Notes: a model not told the origin generated them from the letters alone. A DNA stretch of 64,000 bases from Neodiprion pinetum (GCF_021155775.2 NC_060236.1:17162519-17226518), one strand, 5' to 3'; positions 35,474 through 48,074 are shown, counted from the stretch's first letter. Translations and numbers: made by a program.

Positions 35474-36660
35474 TCCTTGGTGATGACTGCACGGCCAATT
35501 TGAACCATCCGTCTATCAATTACCTCGGTAAACAGGCACCAATGGCGTGTCCACGAAGCAGAAACAACGGTGCGGCCCGGGATAATAAAAATGTGTTAGA
35601 TGCGCCGTGCAATTAGGAGGAGAACGACAGCCAGACACTAGTTTGATCCTGAAAATAAACAAACGTCACATCGTCGCTCTCGTTTTCACTGGCTGCTTCG
35701 GTCGTCCAGAGCTGACGGAGAATGCGTCAATTTATAAACACGCGTGTATCCATTCGCCGTGATAAGCGTAGAAAACCAATACGAAGAGAAGAAAGAAAAA
35801 AAAAAAAAAAAAAATCGGAGGTGAAAGAGAAAAATGCGGAATAAACATCATTGGATTCTAGCTTATCCTACTACGTGCACGTGTGTTTCCTTCGGACGCG
35901 ACATTCGTTTTTCGTTTCCACTGAGAAAACTTGTACGTAACAAACGAAAAAAAAATTCTCTCTCGAAAAGTGCCTCTTGGATCCGGTTTCAGAAGGTTGC
36001 TATCGGAATTCAAAATTTTCTTGTTTAATTGAATGGGAAATATTTAACTTTTTTTTTGAAACAATAATTACAACTCAACTCTTATAACGTCTTGAGTGGT
36101 TAAAGTATTAACTTTGTAACAAAATTTCAAATCTTGAATTGATAGGTGGTTCAATTCTTTATAAAAATGTTCACAAAGTAAAATCTGTAGATTTAACGGT
36201 TCACGAGTTTTGAATATCAATTTCATGTAAAAGTTCACCTTTGAACGTCTGTTGTGGGTAAATTGTCGTCTTTAGAACAGGAATACAAATCACAATTTTG
36301 TATGCGATTCAAATTTCTATCAAACAATTTGCAGTGTAAAATCTGCATCTTCAACCATTCGAAAGTTATACGTCTTGAGTAAGATCGCGAGAAAAATTCA
36401 AACGATAAGTTTATAGAGGAATCAATCCTCTATAAAATACTTTTATGAACAGGACCGTATCATCAAATGTAGCTGAGTAATGACACTTGACGAAAAAAAT
36501 GGCTTTTCCCTGCGTAATTATTTAAATGGGAAAAATTTGATTCCGAGAGCGAACGCTTCGAAAATTAGCAGGCTTACTAAGAGGAGAAAGTGAAAAAACC
36601 TGACGAGAAAAGTGACGCGTACCGTTCTAGAATGCCCTGATTAGTCTGAATTCTGGTACG
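35474..36660. other. Noncoding stretch
   Basis: A poly(A) run of about 18 lies near 35798. There is otherwise nothing I can support. Confidence 0.4.
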
Positions 36661-36670
36661 ATAGTTCGAT

Positions 36671-37255
36671 CCTGATCAGGCGTTGATCAGGGCAACTTGA
36701 GACACTATCTGATCAAACTCTGTCAACAATTGTTCAGAATTATTGATTTTTGAAATAACGTGACGAATTATTTAGTCTTATGTAAATCCAAAGCAAAAGC
36801 TATCTAAAATGAGAAGCCGATATCTGTCGGAAAATGTCTATAAAAACAACAATCTGCGAAATGATATTTCGTACGATTTCCACGGTGGGTGGCCACACTT
36901 TATTACAAGTCATCTGATACTTTTATCATGAGAATGCCAAGGACCTCCATGACGCCTGGTGGCTACTCGCGGTAGTTGCAATGTGTCAGGCTCGTGTCAG
37001 GGTCAGATCAGGTGTAACGTAGTAAAGTTTGCCTGAACCGAGTCTGCTCAGGGTCAGATCAGGCATGCCTGGTATCAACCTGACCAGAACCACATCAGGA
37101 GTGCTTGATGACAACCTGATCAGGGAGCCAACAGGCACGCCTTGATAAGGAATGCTCGAGGCTGACCTGACCACGTAAGATGTGCTTTAATGTGGGATGC
37201 CAGATTTTAACCTGATCATGGCATGCTGTGACATCAGGCTGGGCTGATCAAATTT
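36671..37255. repeat. Cluster of TGATCAGG / TCAGATCAGG palindromic motifs
   Basis: CCTGATCAGG at 36671 and about ten related cores follow (TTGATCAGGG, TCTGATCA, two GTCAGATCAGG, CCTGATCAGGG, CCTGATCATGG, GCTGATCA), interspersed with CCTGACC and TCAGG half-sites, mainly at 36990-37255. Spacing is irregular, so this is not a simple tandem array. Confidence 0.55.
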
Positions 37256-37350
37256 CTGCTCGGTTACGTGTCACTTACGCTCTAATTCCCGCGGAGCTTA
37301 TTATCTTGGGGGGAAATGTTTAGTCTGAGCTGATTAAGAAAGCTTGGCGC

Positions 37351-37992
37351 TTGTCTGCCGCCGGTGCAGCTTCGAGCAACGACGTCGCGCCTCGAAACCG
37401 GGGACGAATTCTGGCCTGTGGAGCCACCCTCGAGAGTCGCAACACGTGTTTTCAATTTGTCGTTCCAAATATATTGACCCGGAGTTGCTTTTTTCGCCTG
37501 CCTCTTGTCCTCCTTCCACTCGGCTCTGTTTCTTTTTTCTTATTCCAACAAACTGCCATGCCTGTAACTTGCACCGTGCCCACGTGCCTTACCAACGTCA
37601 CAAATCAACGGGACGATTTATCAGCTCTCGGATTTGTGCTGAGTTTTCGATCGCTGACAAGTCTCGAGGCGCGTTTTCGTCGATTCTTCTTTCTTCTCTC
37701 ATTTTTACTCCGCGTTCCAAACGGAGAACTGTTTTCTTATCACAACTTCAAAGAGGGTTATATCAGCCGAATGATTTCGTTAACACTTGAACCGAAAAAC
37801 CGCAAAATTCACCTTTGCTGCCACGAAAATAAATTTGTCGGATTGTTTTTAGTGAACAGAACGTATTCATTTTTGATGAGTAACAAAATCCGTGACCAAA
37901 ATGAGTTTCTTCGTTCTGTGGACAATTTCTTTCGCGATTGGAATAATATTTGTCGTCGTTTAAACCTGACCGCGAGAAGTAACCAAGAGTAG
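37351..37992 (+). CDS. Longest ORF in the window (213 codons), doubtful gene
   Basis: An uninterrupted frame in a locally GC-richer region. The N-terminal third (MSAAGAASSNDVAPRNRGRI...) and a Phe/Leu-rich middle show no domain. An inner ATG at 37558 starts MPVTCTVPTCLTN, faintly like the start of a zinc-binding THAP domain (C-x4-C), but the conserved Trp and the C-x2-H pair with correct spacing are not evident, so I do not assign it. A second frame overlaps (37344-37790). Most likely chance or a decayed sequence. Confidence 0.2.
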   Translation: MSAAGAASSNDVAPRNRGRILACGATLESRNTCFQFVVPNILTRSCFFRLPLVLLPLGSVSFFLFQQTAMPVTCTVPTCLTNVTNQRDDLSALGFVLSFRSLTSLEARFRRFFFLLSFLLRVPNGELFSYHNFKEGYISRMISLTLEPKNRKIHLCCHENKFVGLFLVNRTYSFLMSNKIRDQNEFLRSVDNFFRDWNNICRRLNLTARSNQE

Positions 37993-38194
37993 TAGGTATA
38001 TTGGGTGGCAGGAAGGAAAACTTGGTCTTTTCGGACCGAGCGCAAGTTTACAACATGAGTCGTAGTGCGAACAATAACTTGCATGTGCGAACCGAAGATG
38101 AATACTGCAAATATACGAGGCGAAAATATCGTTGCCTCCTTGTCGTACACGATTCTTTATATGAAAAGAATATGTTACGCGTTCTCTCCCGACG

Positions 38195-38300
38195 CACGAA
38201 ATTGAGGTTAGTGTCACGTAACGTCAGATTTGTTCCCAACAGCGCATGCGCTTAGTAAATGTGGTCTTTTCGGTTCTCCGCGCAGGCGCATTCGCAGACT
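38195..38300. promoter_or_regulatory. Possible CpG-rich promoter patch with NRF-1/EWG-like and CRE-like motifs
   Basis: GCGCATGCGC at 38242-38251 resembles the palindromic NRF-1 (insect EWG) site, TCACGTAACGTCAG at about 38214 contains a TGACGT-type CRE half-site on the minus strand, and CGCGCAGGCGCA follows at about 38280. No gene start is established next to it. Confidence 0.2.
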
Positions 38301-39779
38301 CAATCGACCGTCATAGAAACGTGTACTTTGTGTACGGGAAACACGCACGGAGAAATGGGTAAAACATGCTCACGTTGTATAAAACCGACTTTATCTCCGA
38401 GATAGGTTTCATTTCTGAGCGAGGAGGCATCGGAACTGATATCTGTGTAACGGGAAAATTGAGCGATATTTGTAGAAGGATTGGTTTTGAGGCCTAGACG
38501 GGAACTGGTAATAGGGGAGATTAACTCGGAGGAGAATAAAGACGGAGCCGCATGGTGTATTAGATAGAAGATACGGGCACTCGGTTCGGCATGGGAGGAA
38601 TATCGGCGGCTAGGCACGAAGCCCCTGCGATGGTACTTGAGAAATGAAAGAATGCAGAGCCGGAGAACCGGGGAGAACACTCGAGCCGAGAGCCGACCGT
38701 CTGACAATCAAGGGTCGGATATTACGAGTCACATCCCACCGCTGCACGAGTCCGCAAATCGGCCATTCACCGCGCATTTGCAGATATCTTCGTATACGTG
38801 CCGGTCCCTAATCCCTGACCCGTCAACGTTATTAGCTGCCGTTCATCGAGGAATTTTCACCTCCTTCTGCAGCTGAGTAGCCTCTAGATTCTGTGATTTT
38901 CATGAAATAATCCGATTTTTTTCCCTACCTTTGGATTACAAATGATTATTCCTTAACCTAAAGTCTCATGAAACCGAAAAGGAACCCACACCCTGCTCAA
39001 TCTCTTCTGTTACGATGATAACATGGATATCACGCTAATTCGGAAAAAATAATTCAGTCTGCAATCGTAATGCGAAAAAAAAAAATTAAAATTATTTTTT
39101 TAACTGTCAACTTGGGTTGATTGATTATTAGGTGAATTTTTTCAAAATAAATCTGTTCGACGGTTTAGTCGTTTTGTCTCACCTTATTGAAACGGCTTAT
39201 TTTGGTTATAGATTTTTGACCGCAGTATTTAAGTTTTGAACAATGATTACGATTTTCTTTAATTTTATGGTGGAGGGAATAAGATCAAACTATGCATTAC
39301 TCGGGCACAAAAACCGTCTTTACAGGTGATATTAACGCTCTTGATTGTAGAAACATTTTTTTAGGATAAAAGAAAACGGAGAATTTCATGATCAAGAAGT
39401 GTTTTGAATTTTATGACATCTCAGATACAAATTTAAAAAAAAATCTTTCAAAGAATTTCTAGAAAATAGTGATGATATAAATTTCGAACAAAATGAAGCT
39501 TCGAAGTTTGAAATCGGACGAATGATCATTGAATTTTGAACCATTTCAAAGTGAAGCATCGATATGTCGAAGGTCCCGTTTCGATTCCAGCATTTTCCAT
39601 GTTTCTATTCCAAAAGAAATTTTACAATAAATTACGAACATAATAATCTAATGAACAATCAATGTACGACTATCTCGTAATGAAATTGATAAAAAGTATC
39701 GATTTTCGTCGAACTTAACCCCGTTTGATGTGATGTTCCGAAAGCATTTGTAATAAACAGATCGTAAATAGATACTTAC
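38301..39779. other. Noncoding stretch
   Basis: The minus-strand frame 38300-38707 (135 codons) has no domain. From 38900 to 39770 it is AT-rich with nothing recognised. Confidence 0.35.
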
Positions 39780-39839
39780 ATATCGGATAAAGAACTCTTG
39801 TACGATACGAGAATTGTTACTGTTTACAGAACGATCCAT
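39780..39839 (-). CDS. Weak candidate first coding exon
   Basis: On the minus strand ATG at 39839 opens MDRSVNSNNSRIVQEFFIRY, exactly 20 codons, ending TAT|GTAAGTAT, a strong donor, in phase 0. No acceptor partner is assigned. Unknown. Confidence 0.18.
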
Positions 39840-40814
39840 CCTTTGATTTGCAAATAGAATATAAGGCCCGGTTACACTCGAAACACGAGAAGTGGATATT
39901 ATGCGGATACGCGTTTCAAGTGCACGAGAGCCGCCCCATTGAAGAGACGATAAATATCAATACAACAAACATGAGCACAATAGAACGAGCAAATAATCTT
40001 CCATTCCACAAATCCGAAACATCCCTCTCAGTGCACCCCGTCATTTAGTGGGTTTACAGTGGCTTTGGTGGGTTTAGTTGCGGTTGCAAGGGTCGGGACG
40101 TCAGGTCATCAGTGGCACCGGCACCGGCAATGCCTCATTGGAAGCGGTATTTTCCGAGCGATGTCGAAGGGGGGAAAGGCGAAAACCGGGGGTAGAAGGC
40201 ATCGATGTCGGATCAATGGCCATTGTGATCGGCAGCGATAAAGGATGTACGAAGAATGAGGAATAAAGGACGCGGAACAAGCTGTAAAAGACTCGAGAGG
40301 GGCAGGTAACGTGTCCTTCAATTGTCCCCTGACAGCGATTGATTCAGATTGGCACAGTATTGATTATTGACGTCACCTTTCTCACCGTATTTATTCTCCT
40401 ACCCATACCTGCCCCCTTATTTTTCACAGCTCCCTTACACCGCCTGGGGCGCGATATGAGCTGCAGAAGCAGGCCGTATATACGAATCGATTCTGAGAAC
40501 CACCTGGAAATCATTCCCGTTTTGGATCAGTACAGTGAATAAAAAATCCTTGTCGACTTGTCACACTTGACGAGATTTCACACTTAGGGTAAAAATGAGG
40601 CCAAGATCCTAAAAAAAATCGTCACTTATTAATTATAACACAAGAAAAGTGACGATGAATTTTCTTGAATTTTGGAAAGTTCGTTAACTCGACGAAGCTC
40701 CTTCTCCATGTGAATACACGCAATGTTTTGAAACTTTTGTAACCTCAACACAACTTTTCAAATTGTTTCGAATATCCGCACTGATTTTCGTGATACCTGA
40801 ATTAATTAATTGAG
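39840..40814. other. Noncoding stretch
   Basis: 40050-40330 is CpG-rich with short overlapping frames on both strands, none supported. Confidence 0.4.
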
Positions 40815-40955
40815 CTAAATTAATTTTCGCGATTCAGAAATGTCGACTGCTTGGTTGGAGCCACTTCTGGGATGCTTGTGTAGAATGTATGTTTTAAGCC
40901 GTCCGAATTGTAAGGATACGTTTTTGAGGCATTTAAGCCACGCCAAGAGGAACCC
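40815..40955 (-). CDS. Candidate terminal coding exon, minus strand
   Basis: The minus strand has CGGTTTTCACTTTTTCAG, a very strong acceptor, followed by two long open frames. Phase 0: GFLLAWLKCLKNVSLQFGRL..., 46 codons to TAG. The frame entered with two leftover bases: GSSWRGLNASKTYPYNSDGL then KHTFYTSIPEVAPTKQSTFL and NREN, 44 codons to TAA. An upstream minus-strand segment at about 41401-41426 (MRHDSHSS, donor AGTAG|GTGAGA) would deliver the second frame in phase across an intron of about 440 nt. No homolog recognised. Confidence 0.25.
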   Translation of the reverse strand, partial: GFLLAWLKCLKNVSLQFGRLKTYILHKHPRSGSNQAVDISESRKLI

Positions 40956-41567
40956 CTGAAAAAGTGAAAACCGGGAAAAAGGTTCGATTTCACGGATGTT
41001 ACAGGTTCAATAACTCTCCGGTTCCGCTGTCGATGCGCTTCCCCAAGGCGCCGGATACCCGGGATAATTAATCACCTACCAATCGGCTGACCGGTTGACC
41101 GAGGGTGCAGTCTTGGCGAACCCTTCGGCGATGATGACCGTGACTGCCACGGGATATTGTGCCCCTTAGATATTGTGTTATATATCATACCCTGCCATGA
41201 TGTTATACCTGCCTTCCTGGCCACTTTTGCGACACCTGCGGCTCCCGTTCGACCACGATCAATTTTGAACGGTTTTGTGGTCCCTCCTACGGGCGAGGAA
41301 ACTCATTATCGTAATTTGGTCGGGGAAAATTAATTAGCACTCAAAGACGTGTTAGTCATAGTTATAAATTGCCGAGTGTTGATCATGTATTCTCACCTAC
41401 TCGAGTGACTATCGTGTCTCATATCTGGAAGTACTGCATTTAAATTGATAGGACTGTAGTTGCGATTTGTAAAGTGAAACCGAACTACTCGAATGAGCTG
41501 TCACCAACGGTTCTCGTCATACACAGTAAGAAGAACTACAGCGTGGACTTCAATAAACCATAATTGG
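40956..41567. other. Noncoding stretch
   Basis: Holds the possible upstream donor near 41400 noted for the minus-strand exon. Otherwise nothing supported. Confidence 0.4.
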
Positions 41568-41705
41568 GTGTCAATCCAGTACTACTGGATGTCAATGCAG
41601 TTCACATAGTCAGCTGTCGATCCAGCACCATCTGATATCAATCTCACACTATCTAATGTCGAACTGACACTATCATGATTTCAATGTAACCCTATCTGAT
41701 GCTAA
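41568..41705 (+). repeat. Degenerate minisatellite, unit about 22 bp
   Basis: About six units on the pattern TGTCAATCCAGTACTATCTGA (e.g. TGTCAATCCAGTACTACTGGA, TGTCGATCCAGCACCATCTGA, TGTCGAACTGACACTATC). Units have diverged at 20-30% of positions by eye. Single stray copies occur at 8732-8758 and near 61505. Confidence 0.6.
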
Positions 41706-42725
41706 GTTTTCAAATTGATGGCAGTAATTGTTCTGTGGTAATCCACAGTGATCAATTTTACAACATTTTTTACAATTTACTCTGTGACATTGATATCATG
41801 AAACAACGAATCATGGTTCATAGATCATGGCGCACACAGAATATTGATGCACAGAAGTATGGGACACAAAATGAAAGTCCCATCGCATTGAGGCTTGAAA
41901 CATAAATTTCCGGTATCCGGAAACTTAGAATATGCACAATATAACACAGGGCTTATGGGGCTAGTGTGGCACACATGCAATACTCAATGATCATTACCGA
42001 CTATTTTTCATAGTTTGAATATTGGAAGTGGTTGCGTGATCTTGGTTCTGCCGATTGGTACTTGGAAAAAAAGCCCACCGTTAAAGAATAAAATGAAATC
42101 CTACAATGCTGCAAAATGATCGTGACATGCCCAGCAGTTTGTGAAGTTTTCATCGATTTTTTTTTTGCATGCATCCGTCTTCGTCTCCCTGTATATAATT
42201 TCTTTCAGCATGATATCGCCTCAGTGACGCACAGAGAGATTTGCATCCTTCATTTCCCGGTGAAAGTTTGACTTGCCCTTATTTTTAACTTAATGAGTGG
42301 AATCTCCGACTTGAAATGAATTTGGTATACGAAAGTTAAATTGCTTCAGTGTACTGCAATGTTGAATCAGTAAATAATGATTTCCTCACACATACAGTGT
42401 GTCACTCTGAATCAACTGAAAATTTGAACATCAAAGCTGTGTTTCTTTAAATTACAATGAGGAAATACATTTATAATACAGTACAATACATTGTGCACGA
42501 ATCGTCTAATTTTTTCCGATATCCTCTTGTAAAATTCAGCTGGATTATGGGACTGATATTGAGAATTGTATTAATCAGGTTCAATTTTGAGACTGAAGAG
42601 AGTTCGCCATTTCAACTATAAATTGTAATTGCGTTATTCTATGTATTTTGGCTTCCTGGAAACAAGTTCACGCCTCATTTGAAAATAACAACAAACACTA
42701 TTCATGTACATCTAAATACATCATA

Positions 42726-42758
<33 letters not shown>

Positions 42759-44973
42759 TTTGCACATGACCATGATTCACAAGCATCAATTTTTGTCAAT
42801 GCTAAATTTTTCCACGTATGAGAAGCATTCTTTAAAGACAGGTCTGAAAAATATGTGCTCGTGTATTATCTAGTGAAAATTTTTCAGTCATCTTGAGTTT
42901 ATTTCTCTCGAGTTATGATGTTTTCTATTAGTTCAGAGGGAAAAAGTCAAAAAACCTTATCTATTTCAGACTTTTGTGTGCTGTGAACTTCATATTGACA
43001 AGAAACAGCTCTTACGCAGTCCATGACATATAAAATTCATTTGTACTGTATCCTAACAGTCAGACATGGTTCTCCAGGCGGGTACTGTAAGAGAATTCAC
43101 ATGTTCTATTGCAAATTACATCAAAATGGTCATGTTCAACTAAAAATACTCTACTTAAAAGACTGAGTCGTGTTGAAGATACGTTTCGACTGTATAAATG
43201 TCTGAATATTTAAATTGTTCACTTTATTTGGACTCAAACGCCATGAATATTCGAGTAACTTGATTATCCCACCGTTAAACACCGGTAGATCACGTCGCAT
43301 AGCGATGAGAGAGCATCAATCAGATACTCCGACTCTGATACGATGACAAGTGGTGTCTGCACCCAAATCTACAACAGATAATCCGTCGGTTCATCATCGT
43401 CGACTGCACTGAAATGCAAGCGAGAGTTATTCGGTACTTTTCATTTCTATATTCGGTGTCAAGTTAAAAGGCCACGGTTACCGACGATGCTCGGAATAAG
43501 CTAGTAGATCGATAAATAATAGGTTCGTTAAACAGTACAGCCGAGAGTAAACGATGCCAGACAAACCATTACTTGCTTATGGTTCATGCGACTGCCGTCC
43601 AGATCAACCATGAGCAGATTCTGCAACTTGCCGCTCAAGGATAAAGGGAATCGCTAAGTAGCCACCCGCTGTCCGTCGTGGCGGTATCACTCCCGCAGGA
43701 ACGAAGTGTAGAAGGATTCAGCAATTGATTCCGCAAACCATGCATGGATCGCCGCCAAGGTAGGACACTTGTCAAGATGATGAGTGGAACGTGGCATAAT
43801 ATCAACAGAGGAAAATTTTCACTTCAAATTAGGTAGAAAGTGGGTATGATGGTCGCGTAATAACTGTCAATAAGCATGAAGTGGAATCTTTGTCAACTCT
43901 GTGTTCACTAATCTCCTGAAAAACGTTAAGTTCAAGACAAAGTCAGGATCGAAACTCGAAATTATAGTATAAAACTCGTCATAGTAAATGTGATAATCGG
44001 ATCGTTTGACCTTTTTTGATGACGACAAGTCGATTAGCAGTCAAGTTATACACTGCTGGCTGTAGACTGACAGCCAAGCGGATATCGGGAACGTCTCGTC
44101 GACAAATGGAGTTTTCAACTATTAGCTGCAATACGCCTTTTTCATCACATTCCGATTATAGTTCACTTCGTTCTCTGACGGTAACAAGTCAAGTATGAAT
44201 CCCTTGTACGTTACTTGGGTACAATCAGGTCCCTCTTCACCTGGCGAGACCGGCTGGACTTCGTGACAACGGAATATTAGAAGTGGACAGACCGCAAGGC
44301 ACGAAGCGAGGGTGAAGAGAAGGAGGGAAGAAAATGGCGGGGAACACTACACCTCGGGTTAAATATCTCCCCTTTATTCGCTTGTTTTTCCACGAGGCTG
44401 GGGGTCCTCTGGATGCAGGCGTCTAATGTCTGGGACGACAAAAAAATGGGCGCCTCCTGCTGCGTCACTGTGCTCCTCGGGAACACTGGGGAACACACCC
44501 CGAACACTCGAAAATAGATGAACGACGCCAGTGTCGTGCGGCTCCCCCGTTCCTTGCCTACTGGGCTTGTACGACAACCAACGTTCAGATTCTCTTCGAT
44601 CACGTTATGGACCTATGGTTGACATTTGTCAGGCAAACAATCTATTCTTCTTCATTGAAATAAATCGAATCTTCCTCATGATGGAAGAGACACCTGCAAG
44701 TTCAATGATTTCCATTCATTGACATTGACTTCGAGTGGTTTGTCTCTATTTAATTCTTATTGTGTAATTTTTGTTAATTTACTGGTACTCGGGACGATTT
44801 TCAGTGCTTTTTGGGTGAAATGGTATCACAGGAAATCACAATAAATCAAAGGACGGCACATAGGTCGTTGGATAATCTGTTGGTAAACTGGAAATCAAGT
44901 GAAGCACGTGACGAGTTAGAAATCAATGTAAAACAGTATGTATCGATTTTGACGCAGTGAAACCATTTGTCGT
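41706..44973. other. Noncoding stretch
   Basis: No supported gene. 43590-43760 and 44220-44560 are GC-richer. The minus frame 44277-44603 is unrecognised. The (ATT)n run at 42728 is listed separately. Confidence 0.4.
42728..42758. repeat. (ATT)10 microsatellite
   Basis: Ten uninterrupted ATT units. Confidence 0.95.
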
Positions 44974-45360
44974 TTACCGCAATTTGAGACCTACATCGAT
45001 TTCCATAATTTCGAGTGACTGGCAATGATTTTCAACGATACTAATAACTTCGATGGATTCCTCGTCGCTTATAAGAGCATTTATGTCATTAGAATTCCTT
45101 CGATATACAATTTTATTTCCGACCATCAAGTTAATGATCCGAGCAAATATCCTCTCACTTTTAATGGCTTCTTTCAAAGATATGGACTCTTTGGCGGTAA
45201 GAAGCGACTCGTATTTACGATGTGTAAACGCTCGAATATATTTTGTCTCTATTCTAGTTCCATAGCGCAAAAACTGACCTAATTCCAGGGTGTTGAATTC
45301 AATTCTTGATGTAATCGAATTTGGCACGTTGACAGTTCTCAAAAACCTAGAATGAAACAA
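44974..45360 (-). CDS. Candidate last exon or gene remnant (about 123 codons)
   Basis: On the minus strand, TTGTTTCATTCTAG, a usable acceptor, is followed by an open frame (entry phase leaves one base) ending TAA: FLRTVNVPNSITSRIEFNTL then ELGQFLRYGTRIETKYIRAF, continuing to ...EIDVGLKLR. Residue choice is protein-like and hydrophilic, with no methionine near the start, so an internal or last exon is more likely than a full gene. Residues 98-115 match the 10355-10627 frame (see there). No domain is recognised. It could be a decayed transposon gene or an endogenous exon. Confidence 0.33.
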   Translation of the reverse strand: MFHSRFLRTVNVPNSITSRIEFNTLELGQFLRYGTRIETKYIRAFTHRKYESLLTAKESISLKEAIKSERIFARIINLMVGNKIVYRRNSNDINALISDEESIEVISIVENHCQSLEIMEIDVGLKLR

Positions 45361-47529
45361 CTGATACCAGTTTCATCCATAACTCTTCCTTGACAAAACG
45401 CGATTCATCAGACAAGAACGAAACGTTTTTTAACCTGCTGGAAAGTCCGGCTTCAGCCGAATAACAAATAATGCTATTACATCTAGAGTCGATGAGTGAA
45501 ATGGTTATTGGTAAAAAAAAAAAAAAAAGGAATGATGCACCGAGTTGTTGAAACGTCGTTGAGTTACCTCGTGATAATGCACATGTGTTCGGTTATGGAG
45601 AATTCGATTTCGACGTTTTTAATCATCCCTCGAACTCGCCGAGCTGCCGGTTGTATCCGACGTGGAACGGACACCGTGCAAGGTGGATTGGCTGGTGCTT
45701 TTAGACGGCGGTTGGCTGCTGCTCGAGCATTGCCTCGGGAGGAAAGACTTTGTCATTTACATATTCGTAGACGTATCTCTCTGGTTCCATCTCCGTGTCT
45801 TGATCCTGCAAGGCGATACGGCCGTTTGGTGTTAATTCTGTTCTTCTTTTGCTCCTGCTTCATTCCCCCTCCTTCTTCCTTTCTTCTTATTCTTCTCATT
45901 CTCCTTCCTCGTGTTCATCTTCCGCTGCATCTACTCCTTATCCTTGTATATTTTATAGCTGCAGAGCTGTCGCGTTGGTCTCTCTCGGAACGGACCATCG
46001 CGCCTCGCTTTTATCATCGTCAGATTTTAATTGGCTTCCCACTAAATACTGCGCGTCACCGGGTCCTCTGACATTAACATGTCACCCGTAACTTCGTACC
46101 GAGAGAGTATCACAGCACTTTACGTGAACTCCAATTTGCTTCTGGTATTTCACGGGCCTGATGCAAACATAAAAATCAGTATCCGAATAATATCAAATCA
46201 ATAACCACATTCAATTTGTCGATATTCATACGCGATCATTAGGTCTTGAAATTATTCCTAGGCGTAAGAATTTTGTTTAGTCAAGCAGTTTTGACCTCTG
46301 AACGGGGAAAATAGCCACCCAAGCTCTTGTAATTTGTCTCCAAAGAATCATACTTCAAATTCAATGTCACCTCTTTTTGATGCCTCGGCAGTAGAAAATT
46401 TATTCAACAAAAACTGTGTAATAAACCTTTGAAATTTGATACACGAAGTCTGAAATAGTCGGAAGGCTAAATTATGTATGGGTAATTTGACTGGATAACA
46501 TACGCGTAGTTGATGTATGAGCTCTTAAAGTGATGGAAGAGTAACATATATATATATAGTTTTTTAATTGCACAATTATTTAATTAGAATCACGAAGTGG
46601 GCAGATGCAGGGAGTCAGCTCAGCTCGTTCGATATGCGAGCCACGAAGTGTTGCCCACAAAATTCCAAGCTCATACACGCACATACCTCTCCAACTTATA
46701 CCGCTGGACATATACGAGTACCCTCGTAATCTTTTAATTCAATCTCTAACCACCAGATAATTAATACGAGCCAAGGCAAAAACCGAGACAATAATTCACG
46801 CAGCCTCCGATGACCCTGGCGGAAGGATCTTGAGGCTGCAGTATCGAATGTAAAAGCTGTATCCAATAATAATCGTAATCGGTAATATTTTATGATTCCT
46901 CGACACCGACACGACACGCCTAAATTCTTCTAGCCACATATTATCAATCACCGCAATTGGAGATTCGACGTTTCGTCACTGTAATCGCATGAAATATATA
47001 CCCATTTCAATTCGACGAGAGGCTTTAGGTCATATTTGTCTCCCGTACAGCAGATAGTGCCAAGAATTCATTAACGCGTTTCTCGTAATCGTTCAGGCTA
47101 AGTAGCCTGAAAATTGCAGTATTTTCCAACCTCAACGTACGTTATAACCATGTATAATTCAAACTGCAGCCAGATTGAAATTTCGACCGTAAAAAACTGG
47201 CCGAAAGTGCATGGATCAGCCCATGCATTCCCCTCAATAATAGGTTCGATGTTTCCCGACCGCGGAGCTTTCATCGATCGATTTCTCGGGTGATTGATGG
47301 TGCCCAATTACTACCCTGAGGTCACACTGCCAGGGAATTCTTATACGCGTGGAAGGGGAAATCCGCCGACTATTGTGTTCGTTGGACTCAAAACAAATAT
47401 AGAATTTTGTTTATTTTTTTTCCCTATAAATCCGAAAAAAAATCAGCTCGTCATATCCACTAAACATGGCGATTGAAAGTGACGAAGGAATAAATCTAGC
47501 ATTAGTTCCACCATGTCTGGCGAATTCAA
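45361..47529. other. Noncoding stretch
   Basis: The 191-codon plus frame at 45496-46071 begins in a poly(A) run and runs through a CTTCTTCCTTC-type pyrimidine-rich patch (45838-45950). I do not support it. A TA dinucleotide run lies near 46547. Nothing else recognised. Confidence 0.4.
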
Positions 47530-47957
47530 CTCTGAGAAGAAATTCATTTGTCACAGTAACTAGAAAAATTCAGTAAAAGTGGGATCGTTAAAGAAACTCT
47601 TTGAATATTATTGGAATTACGAAAAACGAGATACGCGTAACCATTTTGCGCTATTGTCGATCCTTCTTTGGTAACTGCAACGCAAAATCAGTTTCTGAGG
47701 TTTACTCTACTTTTTTAGTTAAATAAGGGTTTAACGTCAATTTATTGTTGCACAAGCGTTAAATTTTCGCAACAGTAACAAGAAAATATAGTAACAGTGA
47801 TCGTAATGAGAAAGAATAGTCACGGATACTAGACTTTCGGGTAACAGCTAAAAAACTAATTTTCATTTTGTACCTAGAACTATATTTTTCGATTGTGGTA
47901 AAAAATGAAAATAGTTAAGGACTGAGCGGTAACCGGAACTAAAAATTTCTCTCAGTG
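47530..47957 (-). mobile_element. CACTG MITE family, copy D (428 bp)
   Basis: Reverse orientation: begins CTCTGAGAAGAAATTCATTTG and ends AAAAATTTCTCTCAGTG. AA flanks both sides. Full length. Confidence 0.88.
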
Positions 47958-48074
47958 AACAAATCCTTTCTCTGTTGGTAACGTAGTGTTCTTTAAATTT
48001 TGAATTGCGAGTCAGAGCCAAATATTTTTCATAATTTCAAGGCGGATCTCTTGTTAGTCGTACCGTGCACGTAG

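Noticed and set aside
45496..46071. 191-codon plus-strand ORF
   Set aside because: It starts in poly(A), is low-complexity in the middle (Leu/Ile/Pro from a C/T-rich tract), and has no domain or splice framing.
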